A DNA stretch of 64,000 nt from assembly GCF_003323735.1 (NCBI RefSeq), contig NZ_QOIM01000020.1, positions 1-64,000 of the forward strand, written 5' to 3'. Position numbers and translations under genes: made by a program. Below, piece after piece: positions 9,129-16,918 of this stretch; the first letter of the stretch is position 1, and every line of letters begins with the position of its first letter. The DNA is from Streptomyces reniochalinae (lineage in GTDB: Bacteria > Actinomycetota > Actinomycetes > Streptomycetales > Streptomycetaceae). Under the pieces are notes generated by a model that worked only from the letters and a program-made list of their open reading frames with translations, searched no databases and was not told the DNA's origin.

Positions 9129-9449
9129 ATGGCCTGGATCATGCTTGTCGTCGCCGGTCTCGTCGAGGTCACCTGGGCGATCGGCCTCAAGTTCACCGAG
9201 GGTTTCACCAAACTGTGGCCCAGCGTCTTCACGGTCGTGGGCTTCGCCACCAGCATGATCCTGCTGTCGCTGGCCGCCAAGAGCCTGCCCATCGGGACCG
9301 CCTACGGCGTGTGGGTCGGCATCGGCGCGGCCGGAGCCGCGGTGGTCGGCATGCTGATGCTGGGCGAACCCGTGACCGCGGGCCGCCTCTTCTTCATTGC
9401 CCTGCTGCTGGTGTCCGTGGTGGGCCTGAAACTGACCTCGGGCCACTGA
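9129..9449 (+). CDS. gdx: SMR-family guanidinium exporter (Gdx/SugE)
   Basis: A 106-residue, four-helix small multidrug resistance protein. The essential membrane glutamate is Glu13 in GLVEVTWAIGLK. The KSLPIGTAYGVWVGIGA stretch is the subtype-specific segment of the Gdx/SugE group, whose characterised members exchange guanidinium for protons. Length and spacing match the family exactly. GGAGG precedes the ATG by 7 bases. The guanidine-III riboswitch directly upstream independently supports guanidinium as substrate. It acts as an antiparallel dimer in the inner membrane. A single gene is enough for function in this subtype, and no second SMR gene is present. Confidence 0.95.
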   Translation: MAWIMLVVAGLVEVTWAIGLKFTEGFTKLWPSVFTVVGFATSMILLSLAAKSLPIGTAYGVWVGIGAAGAAVVGMLMLGEPVTAGRLFFIALLLVSVVGLKLTSGH

Positions 9450-9506
9450 CCGGCCGGGGGTACGGCCCGGGGTCCGGGGTGCTCAGACGGACCGCGGCCG
9501 GTGCGC

Positions 9507-9860
9507 TCAGAGGTAGAGGCCCGTCGAGCCGTCGCTGTCCTGGAGGCGTTCGGCGGCCACGGCGTGGAGGTCGCGTTCGCGCATCAGGACGTACGCGACC
9601 CCGCGCACCTCGACCTCGGCCCGGTCCTCCGGGTCGTACAGCACCCGGTCCCCGGGCTCGACCGTGCGCACGTTCTGGCCGACGGCGACGACCTCGGCCC
9701 AGTCGAGTTTGCGTCCGACGGCCGCCGTCGCGGGGATCACGATGCCGCCGGAGGAGCGGCGTTCGCCCTCGCTGGTGTCGGTCCGCACCAGCACACGGTC
9801 GTGCAGCATGCGGATCGGCAGCTTGTCATCGTGGGCGGGGGCAGGGGTCTTTGGGCTCAC
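9507..9860 (-). CDS. GroES-family co-chaperonin paralogue without a GroEL partner
   Basis: A 117-residue protein of the Cpn10 fold. It carries the hallmarks PIRMLHDRVLVR, SSGGIVIPATA (mobile loop) and the roof-like GDRVLYDPEDRAEVEVRG. The C-terminus is extended (AAERLQDSDGSTGLYL) compared with the usual ~95-100 residues. No chaperonin gene is adjacent, so this is a secondary paralogue rather than the groESL operon copy. The start is a GTG with no strong ribosome site. It is convergent with the Gdx exporter gene. Whether it still binds GroEL is unknown. Confidence 0.85.
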   Translation of the reverse strand: MSPKTPAPAHDDKLPIRMLHDRVLVRTDTSEGERRSSGGIVIPATAAVGRKLDWAEVVAVGQNVRTVEPGDRVLYDPEDRAEVEVRGVAYVLMRERDLHAVAAERLQDSDGSTGLYL

Positions 9861-9882
9861 CGGAAGACCGTATCTCAGCGTC

Positions 9883-10287
9883 TCAGCGGTGTCGGCGGCG
9901 AGCCTTTGCCCGGCCGGCGGGCTTGCGGCGGGAGGTGAGCGCGTAGGTGCCGCCGATCGCGGCGACGGCCAGCACGGCGACGGGCACGACCCGCTCGAGG
10001 CGGAGGTTGCCCTCTTCGGTGACGAACTGGGAGCGCACGTCGGTGACCGTGCGGTTGGCGACGACGTAGGCGCGTCCCGCGGTGCGGTCCACCGCGGCCG
10101 CGGCCTTGGCCTTGACGTCGCCCATGATCGTCTTCGGGTGAACGCGCACGGCGATCTCGTCGAGCGCTGCGGCGAGGTCCTGCCGCCTGCGGACGATGTC
10201 CGCCTCGATGTCCGCGGGGGTCCTGGCTTCCGGCACCGAGTTGCCTCCGTCGCTGTCAGTCCTGCGTCCTACCGTGTCAGCGGCCAT
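9883..10287 (-). CDS. DUF3618 membrane protein
   Basis: A 134-residue protein. Residues ~22-45 (TPADIEADIVRRRQDLAAAL and following) form the conserved DUF3618 helix, and HPKTIMGDVK is typical as well. One membrane segment (VVPVAVLAVAAIGGTYAL) lies near the C-terminus, followed by a very basic tail. The function of the family is unknown; members are often near stress or cell-envelope genes. The ATG at 10287 is used here; a GTG about 17 codons downstream is an alternative. It ends 22 bp before the GroES-like gene and is probably cotranscribed with it. Confidence 0.8.
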   Translation of the reverse strand: MAADTVGRRTDSDGGNSVPEARTPADIEADIVRRRQDLAAALDEIAVRVHPKTIMGDVKAKAAAAVDRTAGRAYVVANRTVTDVRSQFVTEEGNLRLERVVPVAVLAVAAIGGTYALTSRRKPAGRAKARRRHR

Positions 10288-10462
10288 CCTGTCAGCTCAC
10301 CGGGGCCGATGCCCCACGGCACCCCCGAACGGCGGCTTCCGGCTACGCTCAGGCAGGCCAAGGCCGCCGCCGACCCGCTGAGAGGTACCGCACTACTGGT
10401 GAGTACCGCCGCGGGAGGCAGGGGAAACCACGAGTGAACGTACCGCAGTGAAGGAGCTTTCG

Positions 10463-10939
10463 ATGAGTCAGCGACTCGAGCCCGGCGACACCGCCCCCGG
10501 CTTCACGCTGCCCGACGCCGACGGCAAGGACGTCTCGCTGGCCGACCGCAGGGGCCGCAAGGTGATCGTCTACTTCTACCCTGCGGCCCTGACCCCCGGC
10601 TGCACGAAGCAGGCGTGCGACTTCACCGACAACCTGGAGCTGCTGGCGGGCCAGGGGTACGACGTCATCGGCGTCTCCCCTGACAAGCCGGAGAAGCTGG
10701 CGAAGTTCAGGGAGAAGGAGTCGCTGCGGGTCACGCTGGTCGGCGACCCGGACAAGGAGACGATGGAGGCGTACGGCGCCTTCGGCGAGAAGAAGCTGTA
10801 CGGCAAGACCGTCACCGGCGTCATCCGCTCCACGGTGATCGTGGACGAGGAGGGCAAGGTCGAACGCGCGCTCTACAACGTGAAGGCGACCGGCCACGTG
10901 GCGAAGCTGATCAAGGATCTCGGGCTGGTTTCGGGGTAA
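10463..10939 (+). CDS. bcp: Thiol peroxidase of the Bcp/PrxQ class
   Basis: A 158-residue thioredoxin-dependent peroxiredoxin that reduces hydrogen and organic peroxides in the cytoplasm. The active site is LTPGCTKQACDF: peroxidatic Cys47 and resolving Cys52 sit on the same helix, five residues apart, as in atypical two-Cys Bcp enzymes. The length is standard. AAGGAG six bases before the ATG fixes the start. No dedicated thioredoxin gene is next to it. It is divergent from the DUF3618 gene. Confidence 0.95.
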   Translation: MSQRLEPGDTAPGFTLPDADGKDVSLADRRGRKVIVYFYPAALTPGCTKQACDFTDNLELLAGQGYDVIGVSPDKPEKLAKFREKESLRVTLVGDPDKETMEAYGAFGEKKLYGKTVTGVIRSTVIVDEEGKVERALYNVKATGHVAKLIKDLGLVSG

Positions 10940-11001
10940 TTGCACCCGGCGCGAGGGGGCCGTGTTGCGTTCGAGTACGCCAGGTGCGGTACTCATGAGG
11001 G

Positions 11002-12510
11002 ATGAACCACGAAGAGGATCAGCCCGCCGACCCGGCTGCCCTCAGGCGGCACCGGCACCTCTTCCGCGCTGTCAGACGCAGCCGGAAGCCAAAAGTCCGC
11101 CGTAGCGACATCACGATCACGGACGAAGCCACGGTCAAGCGGGCCACGAAGGCCGCGGCCGTCGGTAATGCCATGGAGTGGTTCGACTTCGGGATCTACG
11201 CCTATCTCGCGGTCACCATCGGCAAGGTCTTCTTCCCCGGCGGCAGCACCCAGCTCCTGGCCTCGTTCACGGCCTTCGCCGCCTCCTTCCTGGTGCGGCC
11301 ACTGGGCGGCCTGTTCTTCGGGCCGCTCGGCGACCGCATCGGGCGCAAGAAGGTGCTCGGCCTGACGATGGTCATGATGGCGGCGGGCACCTTCTTCATC
11401 GGCCTGATCCCGTCCTACGAGTCCATCGGCATCGCCTCGCCCGTCCTGCTGCTCATCTGCCGCCTGGTGCAGGGCTTCTCCACGGGCGGCGAGTACGGCG
11501 GCGCGGCCACCTTCATCGCCGAGTACGCCCCCGACAAGCGGCGCGGCTTCTTCGGCAGCTTCCTGGAACTGGGCACGCTCACCGGCTACACCGGCGCGGC
11601 CGGCCTGGTCCTCATCCTGAACACCGCGCTCGGCGACGACGCCATGCTCCAGTGGGGCTGGCGTATCCCGTTCCTGGTGGGCGGGCCGATCGGCGTGGTC
11701 GGTCTGTACCTGCGGATGAAGCTGGATGAGACCCCGGCCTTCCAGAAGCAGGCAGCGCAGATGTCGCACTCCCCCGAGGCCTCCACGACGGAGACGAGCG
11801 AGCCGAGGCTGTCGGAGAACGTGCCGCAGAAGGAGCTCAAGACGATCTTCGCCCAGCAGTGGCGCACGCTGCTGCTGTGCATCGGCCTGGTCGCCGCCTA
11901 CAACGTCACCGACTACATGCTCCTGTCGTACATGCCCGCCTACCTGACCGACGCCCTCGGGTACGAGAACTCGATGGAACTGGTCGCGGCCATCATCGCG
12001 ATGGTGGCGATGGCGCTGGTGATCCAGCGCGTCGGGCGCCTCAACGACCGCTTCGGCCGCAAGCCCGTCCTGATGGCGGGCATGGTCGGTTTCGTCCTGC
12101 TGACGATCCCCGCCTTCGCCCTCTTCCAGCAGGGCAGCTTTGTGGCCGTGCTCATCGGGCTGCTGGTGCTGGGCGCCTGCCTGGTGTGCCTGCTGGGCAC
12201 CATGTCGGCGACGCTGCCCGCGCTCTTCCCCACCGACGTGCGCTACGGGTCGCTGTCCATCGGCTACAACGTGGCCACGGCGGTCTTCGGCGGTACGGCG
12301 CCCGGCGTCATGACCTACCTGGTCGACAGCACGGGCGACAACCTCGCCCCGGCCTACTACGCCTCGGGCGCGGCCGTCATCGGCATCATCGCCGTCATGT
12401 GCATGAAGGAGACGGCACGCAAGCCGCTGGCGGGCTCGCCGCCCTCCGTCAGCACCCACGAGGAGGCCATCGCCCTGGCCAGGGCCGAGACCAACGAGCC
12501 CACCTTCTGA
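11002..12510 (+). CDS. MFS symporter of the metabolite:H+ (MHS) family, ProP-like
   Basis: A 502-residue, 12-helix transporter. After a basic N-terminal ~45 residues it has NAMEWFDFGIYAYLA at the start of helix 1, which is diagnostic of the MHS family (proline/betaine, citrate, ketoglutarate, shikimate carriers). GPLGDRIGRKK, the A-type loop between helices 2 and 3, is intact. The central cytoplasmic loop has Glu/Ser-rich sequence. Best guess is osmolyte or dicarboxylate uptake with protons, as in ProP. The start at 11002 has only a poorly placed GAGGG. A 13-bp hairpin terminates the transcript. Confidence 0.85.
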   Translation: MNHEEDQPADPAALRRHRHLFRAVRRSRKPKVRRSDITITDEATVKRATKAAAVGNAMEWFDFGIYAYLAVTIGKVFFPGGSTQLLASFTAFAASFLVRPLGGLFFGPLGDRIGRKKVLGLTMVMMAAGTFFIGLIPSYESIGIASPVLLLICRLVQGFSTGGEYGGAATFIAEYAPDKRRGFFGSFLELGTLTGYTGAAGLVLILNTALGDDAMLQWGWRIPFLVGGPIGVVGLYLRMKLDETPAFQKQAAQMSHSPEASTTETSEPRLSENVPQKELKTIFAQQWRTLLLCIGLVAAYNVTDYMLLSYMPAYLTDALGYENSMELVAAIIAMVAMALVIQRVGRLNDRFGRKPVLMAGMVGFVLLTIPAFALFQQGSFVAVLIGLLVLGACLVCLLGTMSATLPALFPTDVRYGSLSIGYNVATAVFGGTAPGVMTYLVDSTGDNLAPAYYASGAAVIGIIAVMCMKETARKPLAGSPPSVSTHEEAIALARAETNEPTF

Positions 12511-12557
12511 GCGGCGCGGGCAGCGGCCCGCACGGAGCACGACGACACACACACGCC

Positions 12558-12587
12558 AGGGCCCGTGCCGGCGACGGCACGGGCCCT
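12558..12587 (+). terminator. Perfect 13-bp stem after the MHS symporter
   Basis: AGGGCCCGTGCCG and its exact complement enclose the tetraloop GCGA. There is no T-run. It lies 48 bp after the stop and insulates the tRNA gene. Confidence 0.85.
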
Positions 12588-12640
12588 CGCCGTCCCCCGG
12601 CCGGTACCGGCTCCCAGCGCGCGCAGTACGATACGTGCGC

Positions 12641-12722
12641 GCGCGAGTGCCGGAATTGGTAGACGGGACGGCTTTAGGTGCCGGTGTCTTCGGACGTGGG
12701 GGTTCGAGTCCCCCCTCGCGCA
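12641..12722 (+). tRNA. tRNA-Leu, anticodon UAG
   Basis: The acceptor stem is GCGCGAG (12641-12647) with CTCGCGC (12715-12721) and discriminator A. The T arm is GGGGG-TTCGAGT-CCCCC (12698-12714). The anticodon loop is TTTAGGT (12673-12679) with TAG at 12675-12677 on a CGGC/GCCG stem. A long variable arm (GTGTCTTCGGACGT) marks a class II tRNA. The bases after the discriminator are CCG, so CCA is not fully encoded. Confidence 0.96.
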
Positions 12723-12784
12723 CCGCGACCCCACGGGGCGCACGGCCCCCACGGCTCAGGCCCTGTCGGCTCGGCCCCGGTGGC

Positions 12785-13399
12785 TCAGCCCAGGGGCAGC
12801 GCCTCCCGTACGAGGGGGGCCAGCGCACGGAACGCCTTGCCGCGGTGGCTGATCGCGTTCTTCTCCTCGGCGCTGAGTTCGGCGCACGTCCGCTTCTCCC
12901 CGTCAGGCTCCAGGATCGGGTCGTACCCGAAGCCGCCGCTGCCCGCCGGGGTGTGCCGCAGGGTGCCGCGCAGCCGGCCGGCCACGACCTTCTCGGTGCC
13001 GTCGGGCAGGGCGAGCGCGGCGGCGCACTCGAAGTGGGCCGCGCGGTGCGGCGCTTCGATGTCGGAGAGCTGGGCGAGCAGCAGGTCCAGGTTGGCGGCG
13101 TCGTCGCCGTGGCGGCCCGCCCAGCGTGCGGAGAAGATGCCGGGCGCCCCGCCGAGCACGTCCACACACAGGCCCGAGTCGTCGGCGACGGCGGGGAGTC
13201 CGGTGGCCTGGGCGAGCGTGTGCGCCTTGAGGAGAGCGTTCTCGGCGAACGTCACGCCGGTCTCCTTGACGTCCGGGATCTCGGGGTAGGCGTCGGCGCC
13301 CACCAGCTCCAGGTCGAGTCCCGCGTCGGCGAGGATCGCCTGGAGTTCGGTGACCTTGTGGGCGTTGCGGGTGGCCAGGATCAGGCGCTGGGTGCTCAT
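12785..13399 (-). CDS. rdgB: Non-canonical purine NTP pyrophosphatase (RdgB/HAM1)
   Basis: A 204-residue house-cleaning enzyme that hydrolyses dITP, ITP and XTP to monophosphates. It begins MSTQRLILATRNAHKVTEL, in which TRNxHK is the nucleotide-binding signature. DDSGLCVDVLGGAPGIFSARWAG and FGYDPIL follow in the expected order, with SHRGKAF near the C-terminus. The ATG at 13399 is chosen because the family begins at this point; the frame extends upstream without conserved sequence. Its neighbour rph is a common linkage in actinobacteria. Confidence 0.95.
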   Translation of the reverse strand: MSTQRLILATRNAHKVTELQAILADAGLDLELVGADAYPEIPDVKETGVTFAENALLKAHTLAQATGLPAVADDSGLCVDVLGGAPGIFSARWAGRHGDDAANLDLLLAQLSDIEAPHRAAHFECAAALALPDGTEKVVAGRLRGTLRHTPAGSGGFGYDPILEPDGEKRTCAELSAEEKNAISHRGKAFRALAPLVREALPLG

Positions 13400-13510
13400 G
13401 GACCCAGTATCGCGCCGGCCGCTGTCCTGACGGGCGGCGGGGAGCGCGCACGTGCGGCCCACCGGGACGGCGGTGCGACGGTGCCCGCACCCCGGTGCCG
13501 GGCGGGTGGC

Positions 13511-13891
13511 TCAGCCCGGGGAGCAGACCTTCGTCAGTTCGTCGGCCGCGTCGGTGACGGGCTTCGCCTCGGGGGCACGGCCCGCCTCGACGTCCGCGCG
13601 CACGCTGTCGACGGCGCCGCGCAGCTGGGAGACGGCCTTGCCGACGTCGCCGTCGTCCGTCTCGTCCTCGATCTTGGTGAGGTTCTTCTCTATGGAGTCG
13701 AGGGACTCCCGGGCCTGGGTGGGGTCCTCGCCTGCGTCGGAGATCGCCTGCTGGAGGTCGTCGACGGACCGGGCGATGGCGGACGCGGTGGTGGCGCAGT
13801 CCAGCGCCCGGTCCACGGCGGAGCAGCCGGCGGTGACCGGCACGGCGAGCGCGAGGACCGCTGCCGCGGCCACGACATTCCAACGGAGCAC
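13511..13891 (-). CDS. Small predicted lipoprotein with helical domain
   Basis: A 126-residue exported protein. A hydrophobic signal segment ends in the lipobox VTAG-C (Cys near residue 22). The mature part is almost entirely predicted helix (DRALDCATTASAIARSVDDL and onward), heavily acidic, with further Cys residues (CAT, VCS) that could pair. A GGGAGG about 10 bases before the GTG at 13891 supports this start over the longer frame. It lies between rdgB and rph, all on the minus strand. I do not recognise a characterised family. Confidence 0.8.
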   Translation of the reverse strand: MLRWNVVAAAAVLALAVPVTAGCSAVDRALDCATTASAIARSVDDLQQAISDAGEDPTQARESLDSIEKNLTKIEDETDDGDVGKAVSQLRGAVDSVRADVEAGRAPEAKPVTDAADELTKVCSPG

Positions 13892-14038
13892 CTGCTGCGT
13901 CCCTCCCCCAAGACTGGTCGGGCCGCACGGTTCGACACGTGCGGCCCGCACCCGGTCAGACGCGTAAAGCGGCGGCAAAGTTCCCCCGCCCCGGGGAAGT
14001 TCTCGAGCGGCTGAGCGGCCGAAGCCCCGCCGAACCTC

Positions 14039-14764
14039 TCAGCGGCCGAGCGCGGTGCGCTGTGCCCCGTCCAGTTGGGCGCAGCCCGCGACGGCGAGGT
14101 CGAGCAGGCCGTTCAGCTCCTCGCGGGCGAACGGCGCCCCCTCGGCCGTGCCCTGCACCTCGACGAAGCGTCCGTCAAAGGTGCAGACGACGTTCATGTC
14201 GGTCTGAGCGCGCACGTCCTCCTCGTAGCGCAGGTCCAGCATCGGGGTGCCGTCGACGATGCCGACGCTGACGGCGCTGACGCCTCCGGACAGCGGCTGC
14301 GCCTTGGACTTGATCAGCTTGCGCTCCTGCGCCCAGGCGACCGCGTCGGCCAGCGCCACGTAGGCGCCGGTGATCGCCGCCGTCCGGGTGCCGCCGTCGG
14401 CCTGGAGGACGTCGCAGTCGAGCACGATGGTGTTCTCACCGAGCGCCTTGTAGTCCACGACGGCGCGCAGGGAGCGCCCGATGAGGCGTGAGATCTCGTG
14501 GGTGCGGCCGCCGATCCTGCCGCGCACCGACTCGCGGTCGCCGCGGGTGTTGGTGGAGCGCGGCAGCATGGCGTACTCGGCGGTGACCCAGCCCTCTCCG
14601 CTGCCCTTGCGCCAGCGGGGCACTCCTTCGGTCAGGCTGGCGGTGCACAGCACCCGGGTGTCGCCGAACGAGACGAGGACCGAGCCCTCGGCGTGCTTGC
14701 TCCAGCCGCGCTCGATCGTGACGGGGCGCAGCTCCTCGGCCGTACGGCCGTCGATACGTGACAT
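14039..14764 (-). CDS. rph: Ribonuclease PH
   Basis: A 241-residue phosphorolytic 3'-exoribonuclease that trims tRNA 3' ends and works as a hexameric ring. The sequence starts [20 protein letters not shown]. It contains [15 protein letters not shown], the phosphate-site segment [15 protein letters not shown] and [20 protein letters not shown], all family hallmarks. Length is standard. The ATG at 14764 is the conserved start; there is no strong Shine-Dalgarno. It is next to rdgB, as in many actinobacteria. Confidence 0.97.
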   Translation of the reverse strand: MSRIDGRTAEELRPVTIERGWSKHAEGSVLVSFGDTRVLCTASLTEGVPRWRKGSGEGWVTAEYAMLPRSTNTRGDRESVRGRIGGRTHEISRLIGRSLRAVVDYKALGENTIVLDCDVLQADGGTRTAAITGAYVALADAVAWAQERKLIKSKAQPLSGGVSAVSVGIVDGTPMLDLRYEEDVRAQTDMNVVCTFDGRFVEVQGTAEGAPFAREELNGLLDLAVAGCAQLDGAQRTALGR

Positions 14765-14886
14765 GCGTGCGAGCGTATCCCCGCCCTGCGGTGTGGGCCG
14801 AACGCGGGAACCCCGGTCCGGCCTGCCCCGCCCGGACAGCGCGTGACTCCGGCCTCGGACCCCCGGCCCCGGGCCGGGGGCGGAGC

Positions 14887-15120
14887 TCACAGCTGGTCGT
14901 TGATCTCCTCGGCGATGGGGTCGGCGTCGGTGCCGACGACGACCTGGATCGCGGAGCCCATCTTGACGACGCCGTGCGCGCCTGCGGCCTTCAGCGCGGT
15001 CTCGTCGACGAGGGAAGGGTCGCCGACCTCGGTGCGGAGGCGGGTGATGCAGCCCTCGACCTCTTCGATGTTGTCGAGCCCGCCGAGTCCGGCGATGATC
15101 TTCTCAGCCTTGGTGGCCAT
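14887..15120 (-). CDS. nagF: PTS GlcNAc-specific enzyme IIB
   Basis: A 77-residue phosphocarrier of the glucose/GlcNAc PTS family. The phosphorylated cysteine is Cys24 in [13 protein letters not shown]. It passes phosphate from a IIA (crr product, elsewhere) to N-acetylglucosamine carried by the IIC proteins encoded divergently. The separate IIB polypeptide is the known Streptomyces arrangement; other bacteria fuse IIB to IIC. The dre site at 15315-15330 lies in the shared upstream region. The symbol follows S. coelicolor by synteny (rph next door). Confidence 0.93.
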   Translation of the reverse strand: MATKAEKIIAGLGGLDNIEEVEGCITRLRTEVGDPSLVDETALKAAGAHGVVKMGSAIQVVVGTDADPIAEEINDQL

Positions 15121-15314
15121 GTCCTACTCCTGTGTTCCGGCTGCTTTCCGGCCTGATGGACGCGAGGCGCGAGGCGGCGTGGATTGCGTGGTTGTCACGT
15201 TAGTCCACGATCAGCCCACCTCAGCGGGCATCCATCCGTTTTCTGGCGAATGATGGCGATTACCGGCGCCACGAGGCGCCCCGCCGTCACCACGGTCGGG
15301 CCGCCACGGGCGCT

Positions 15315-15330
15315 AGAGGTCTACACCAGT
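15315..15330. promoter_or_regulatory. DasR operator (dre) in the nagF/nagE1 intergenic region
   Basis: AGAGGTCTACACCAGT matches the palindromic dre consensus ACTGGTCTAGACCACT in the GGTCTA-ACC core. It lies 71 bp upstream of the nagE1 start and 195 bp from the divergent nagF start. DasR, a GntR-type GlcNAc sensor, is expected to repress here until GlcN-6-P accumulates. Confidence 0.8.
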
Positions 15331-15400
15331 ATGCGCCAGCCGTCCGGCGGGCGGACGAGGGGCCGACCAGGTCGGGGGCCGACCAGTCAGGAGGAGGCTC

Positions 15401-16714
15401 GTGAGCGCCAACGCCGCAGCCGAGCCGGGCAGCCCGCGCAGGAAGTGGGCGTCCGTCTTCTTCCAGGGCCTCCAGAAGATGGGCCGCAGCCTCCAGCTGC
15501 CCATCGCGGTGCTCCCGGCAGCGGGCATCCTCAACCGGCTCGGCCAGCCGGACATCTTCGGCGACGAGGGCCTGGGCTGGACGGACGTCGCCAAGGTGTT
15601 CGAAGGGGCGGGCAGTGCCCTGCTGGACTCGGCGCTCGGGCTGCCGCTGCTCTTCTGCGTCGGCGTGGCCATCGGCATGGCACGCAAGGCCGACGGCTCG
15701 ACGGCGCTGGCCGCCGTCGCGGGCTTCCTCGTCTACTACAACATCCTCCAGCAGTTCCCCACCTGCCCTCCGGGGTCGGGGTTCGACACGGAGATGGGGA
15801 CGTGCGTCGGCAAGGACGGGTCGGCGTCGGGGGCGGCCACGTACCAGAACCCGGGGGTGTTCGGCGGCATCGTCGTCGGGCTGCTCGCGGCCTGGTTCTG
15901 GCAGCGCTTCCACCGGGTGAAGCTGGTGGACTGGCTCGGCTTCTTCAACGGCCGCCGCCTGGTACCGATCATCATGGCGTTCGTCGCGCTGGTCTTCGCG
16001 GTGCTCTGCCAGTGGGTGTGGCCGCCGATCGGCGACGGGCTCACCACCTTCTCCAAGTGGATGACCGACCTGGGCGCCTGGGGCGCGGGCATCTTCGGCG
16101 TCGCCAACCGCGCCCTCATTCCGATCGGCATGCACCAGTTCCTGAACACCTTCATGTGGTTCCAGTTCGGCAGCTTCAAGAAGCCGGACGGCGAGGTCGT
16201 GCACGGTGACATCAACCGCTTCCTGGCGGGCGATCCGAGCGCGGGCCAGTTCACCTCAGGCTTCTTCCCGATCATGATGTTCGCGCTGCCCGCCGCCGCG
16301 CTCGCCATCACCCACGCCGCCCGCCCCGAGCGCCGCAAGGTGGTGGGGGGCCTGATGCTCTCCACGGCGCTGACGTCGTTCGTCACGGGGGTGACGGAGC
16401 CGATCGAGTTCTCGTTCCTGTTCGTCGCCCCGGCCCTGTACGTCATCCACGTCGTGCTCACCGGCGTCTCGATGGCGCTGACCTGGGCCTTGGGCGTGCA
16501 CGACGGGTTCAGCTTCTCGGCCGGCCTGATCGACTACGTCATCAACTGGAGTCTGGCCACCAGACCGTGGCTGATCATCCCGATCGGCCTGTGCTTCGCG
16601 GTGGTCTACTACGTCCTCTTCCGCTTCATGATCGCCAAGTTCGACCTGAAGACCCCCGGCAGGGAGCCGGAGGAGGTCGCGGACGAGATCGAGCAGGACA
16701 ACACGAGGGCTTAG
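15401..16714 (+). CDS. nagE1: PTS GlcNAc permease, enzyme IIC
   Basis: A 437-residue membrane permease of the glucose superfamily PTS. The start GTG follows GGAGGAGG. The sequence has the family's SLQLPIAVLPAAGILNRLG, the substrate-site MHQFLNTFMWF, and TSFVTGVTEPIEFSFLF (the conserved T-E-P-I-E-F loop). It lacks fused IIB and IIA domains and depends on NagF and a separate IIA. About 60% of the sequence is visibly shared with the next gene, so the two are tandem duplicates. In S. coelicolor nagE2 is the main transporter and nagE1 is minor. Confidence 0.93.
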   Translation: MSANAAAEPGSPRRKWASVFFQGLQKMGRSLQLPIAVLPAAGILNRLGQPDIFGDEGLGWTDVAKVFEGAGSALLDSALGLPLLFCVGVAIGMARKADGSTALAAVAGFLVYYNILQQFPTCPPGSGFDTEMGTCVGKDGSASGAATYQNPGVFGGIVVGLLAAWFWQRFHRVKLVDWLGFFNGRRLVPIIMAFVALVFAVLCQWVWPPIGDGLTTFSKWMTDLGAWGAGIFGVANRALIPIGMHQFLNTFMWFQFGSFKKPDGEVVHGDINRFLAGDPSAGQFTSGFFPIMMFALPAAALAITHAARPERRKVVGGLMLSTALTSFVTGVTEPIEFSFLFVAPALYVIHVVLTGVSMALTWALGVHDGFSFSAGLIDYVINWSLATRPWLIIPIGLCFAVVYYVLFRFMIAKFDLKTPGREPEEVADEIEQDNTRA

Positions 16715-16822
16715 CACACCTCGGCCACGCCCCACGCGGCGGGAGCGTGGCCGGGGTGTGGCCGGGGTGTGGCCCACATCGCCCGGAACGACCCGTTCCG
16801 TCGCGCGCGCGCCCGTGCTACT

Positions 16823-16855
16823 AATGGTCTACACCACTTCGTGGACTAGACCACC
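16823..16855. promoter_or_regulatory. Tandem DasR operators upstream of nagE2
   Basis: Two dre-like 16-mers are separated by one base: AATGGTCTACACCACT (16823-16838) and CGTGGACTAGACCACC (16840-16855). Both keep the TGG-N6-CCA core in register. They lie 64-96 bp before the nagE2 start. Tandem sites suggest tighter control than at nagE1. Confidence 0.87.
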
Positions 16856-16918
16856 AGCGGGCCCTCACCCCCTTTTTCAGCCGTGCGGCGCCCGCCTCCA
16901 CCCGGAGGACACACCCCC

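Noticed and set aside
15181..15220. A second dre upstream of nagF
   Set aside because: CGTGGTTG and AGTCCACG arms have the wrong spacing and lack the GGTCTAGACC core.
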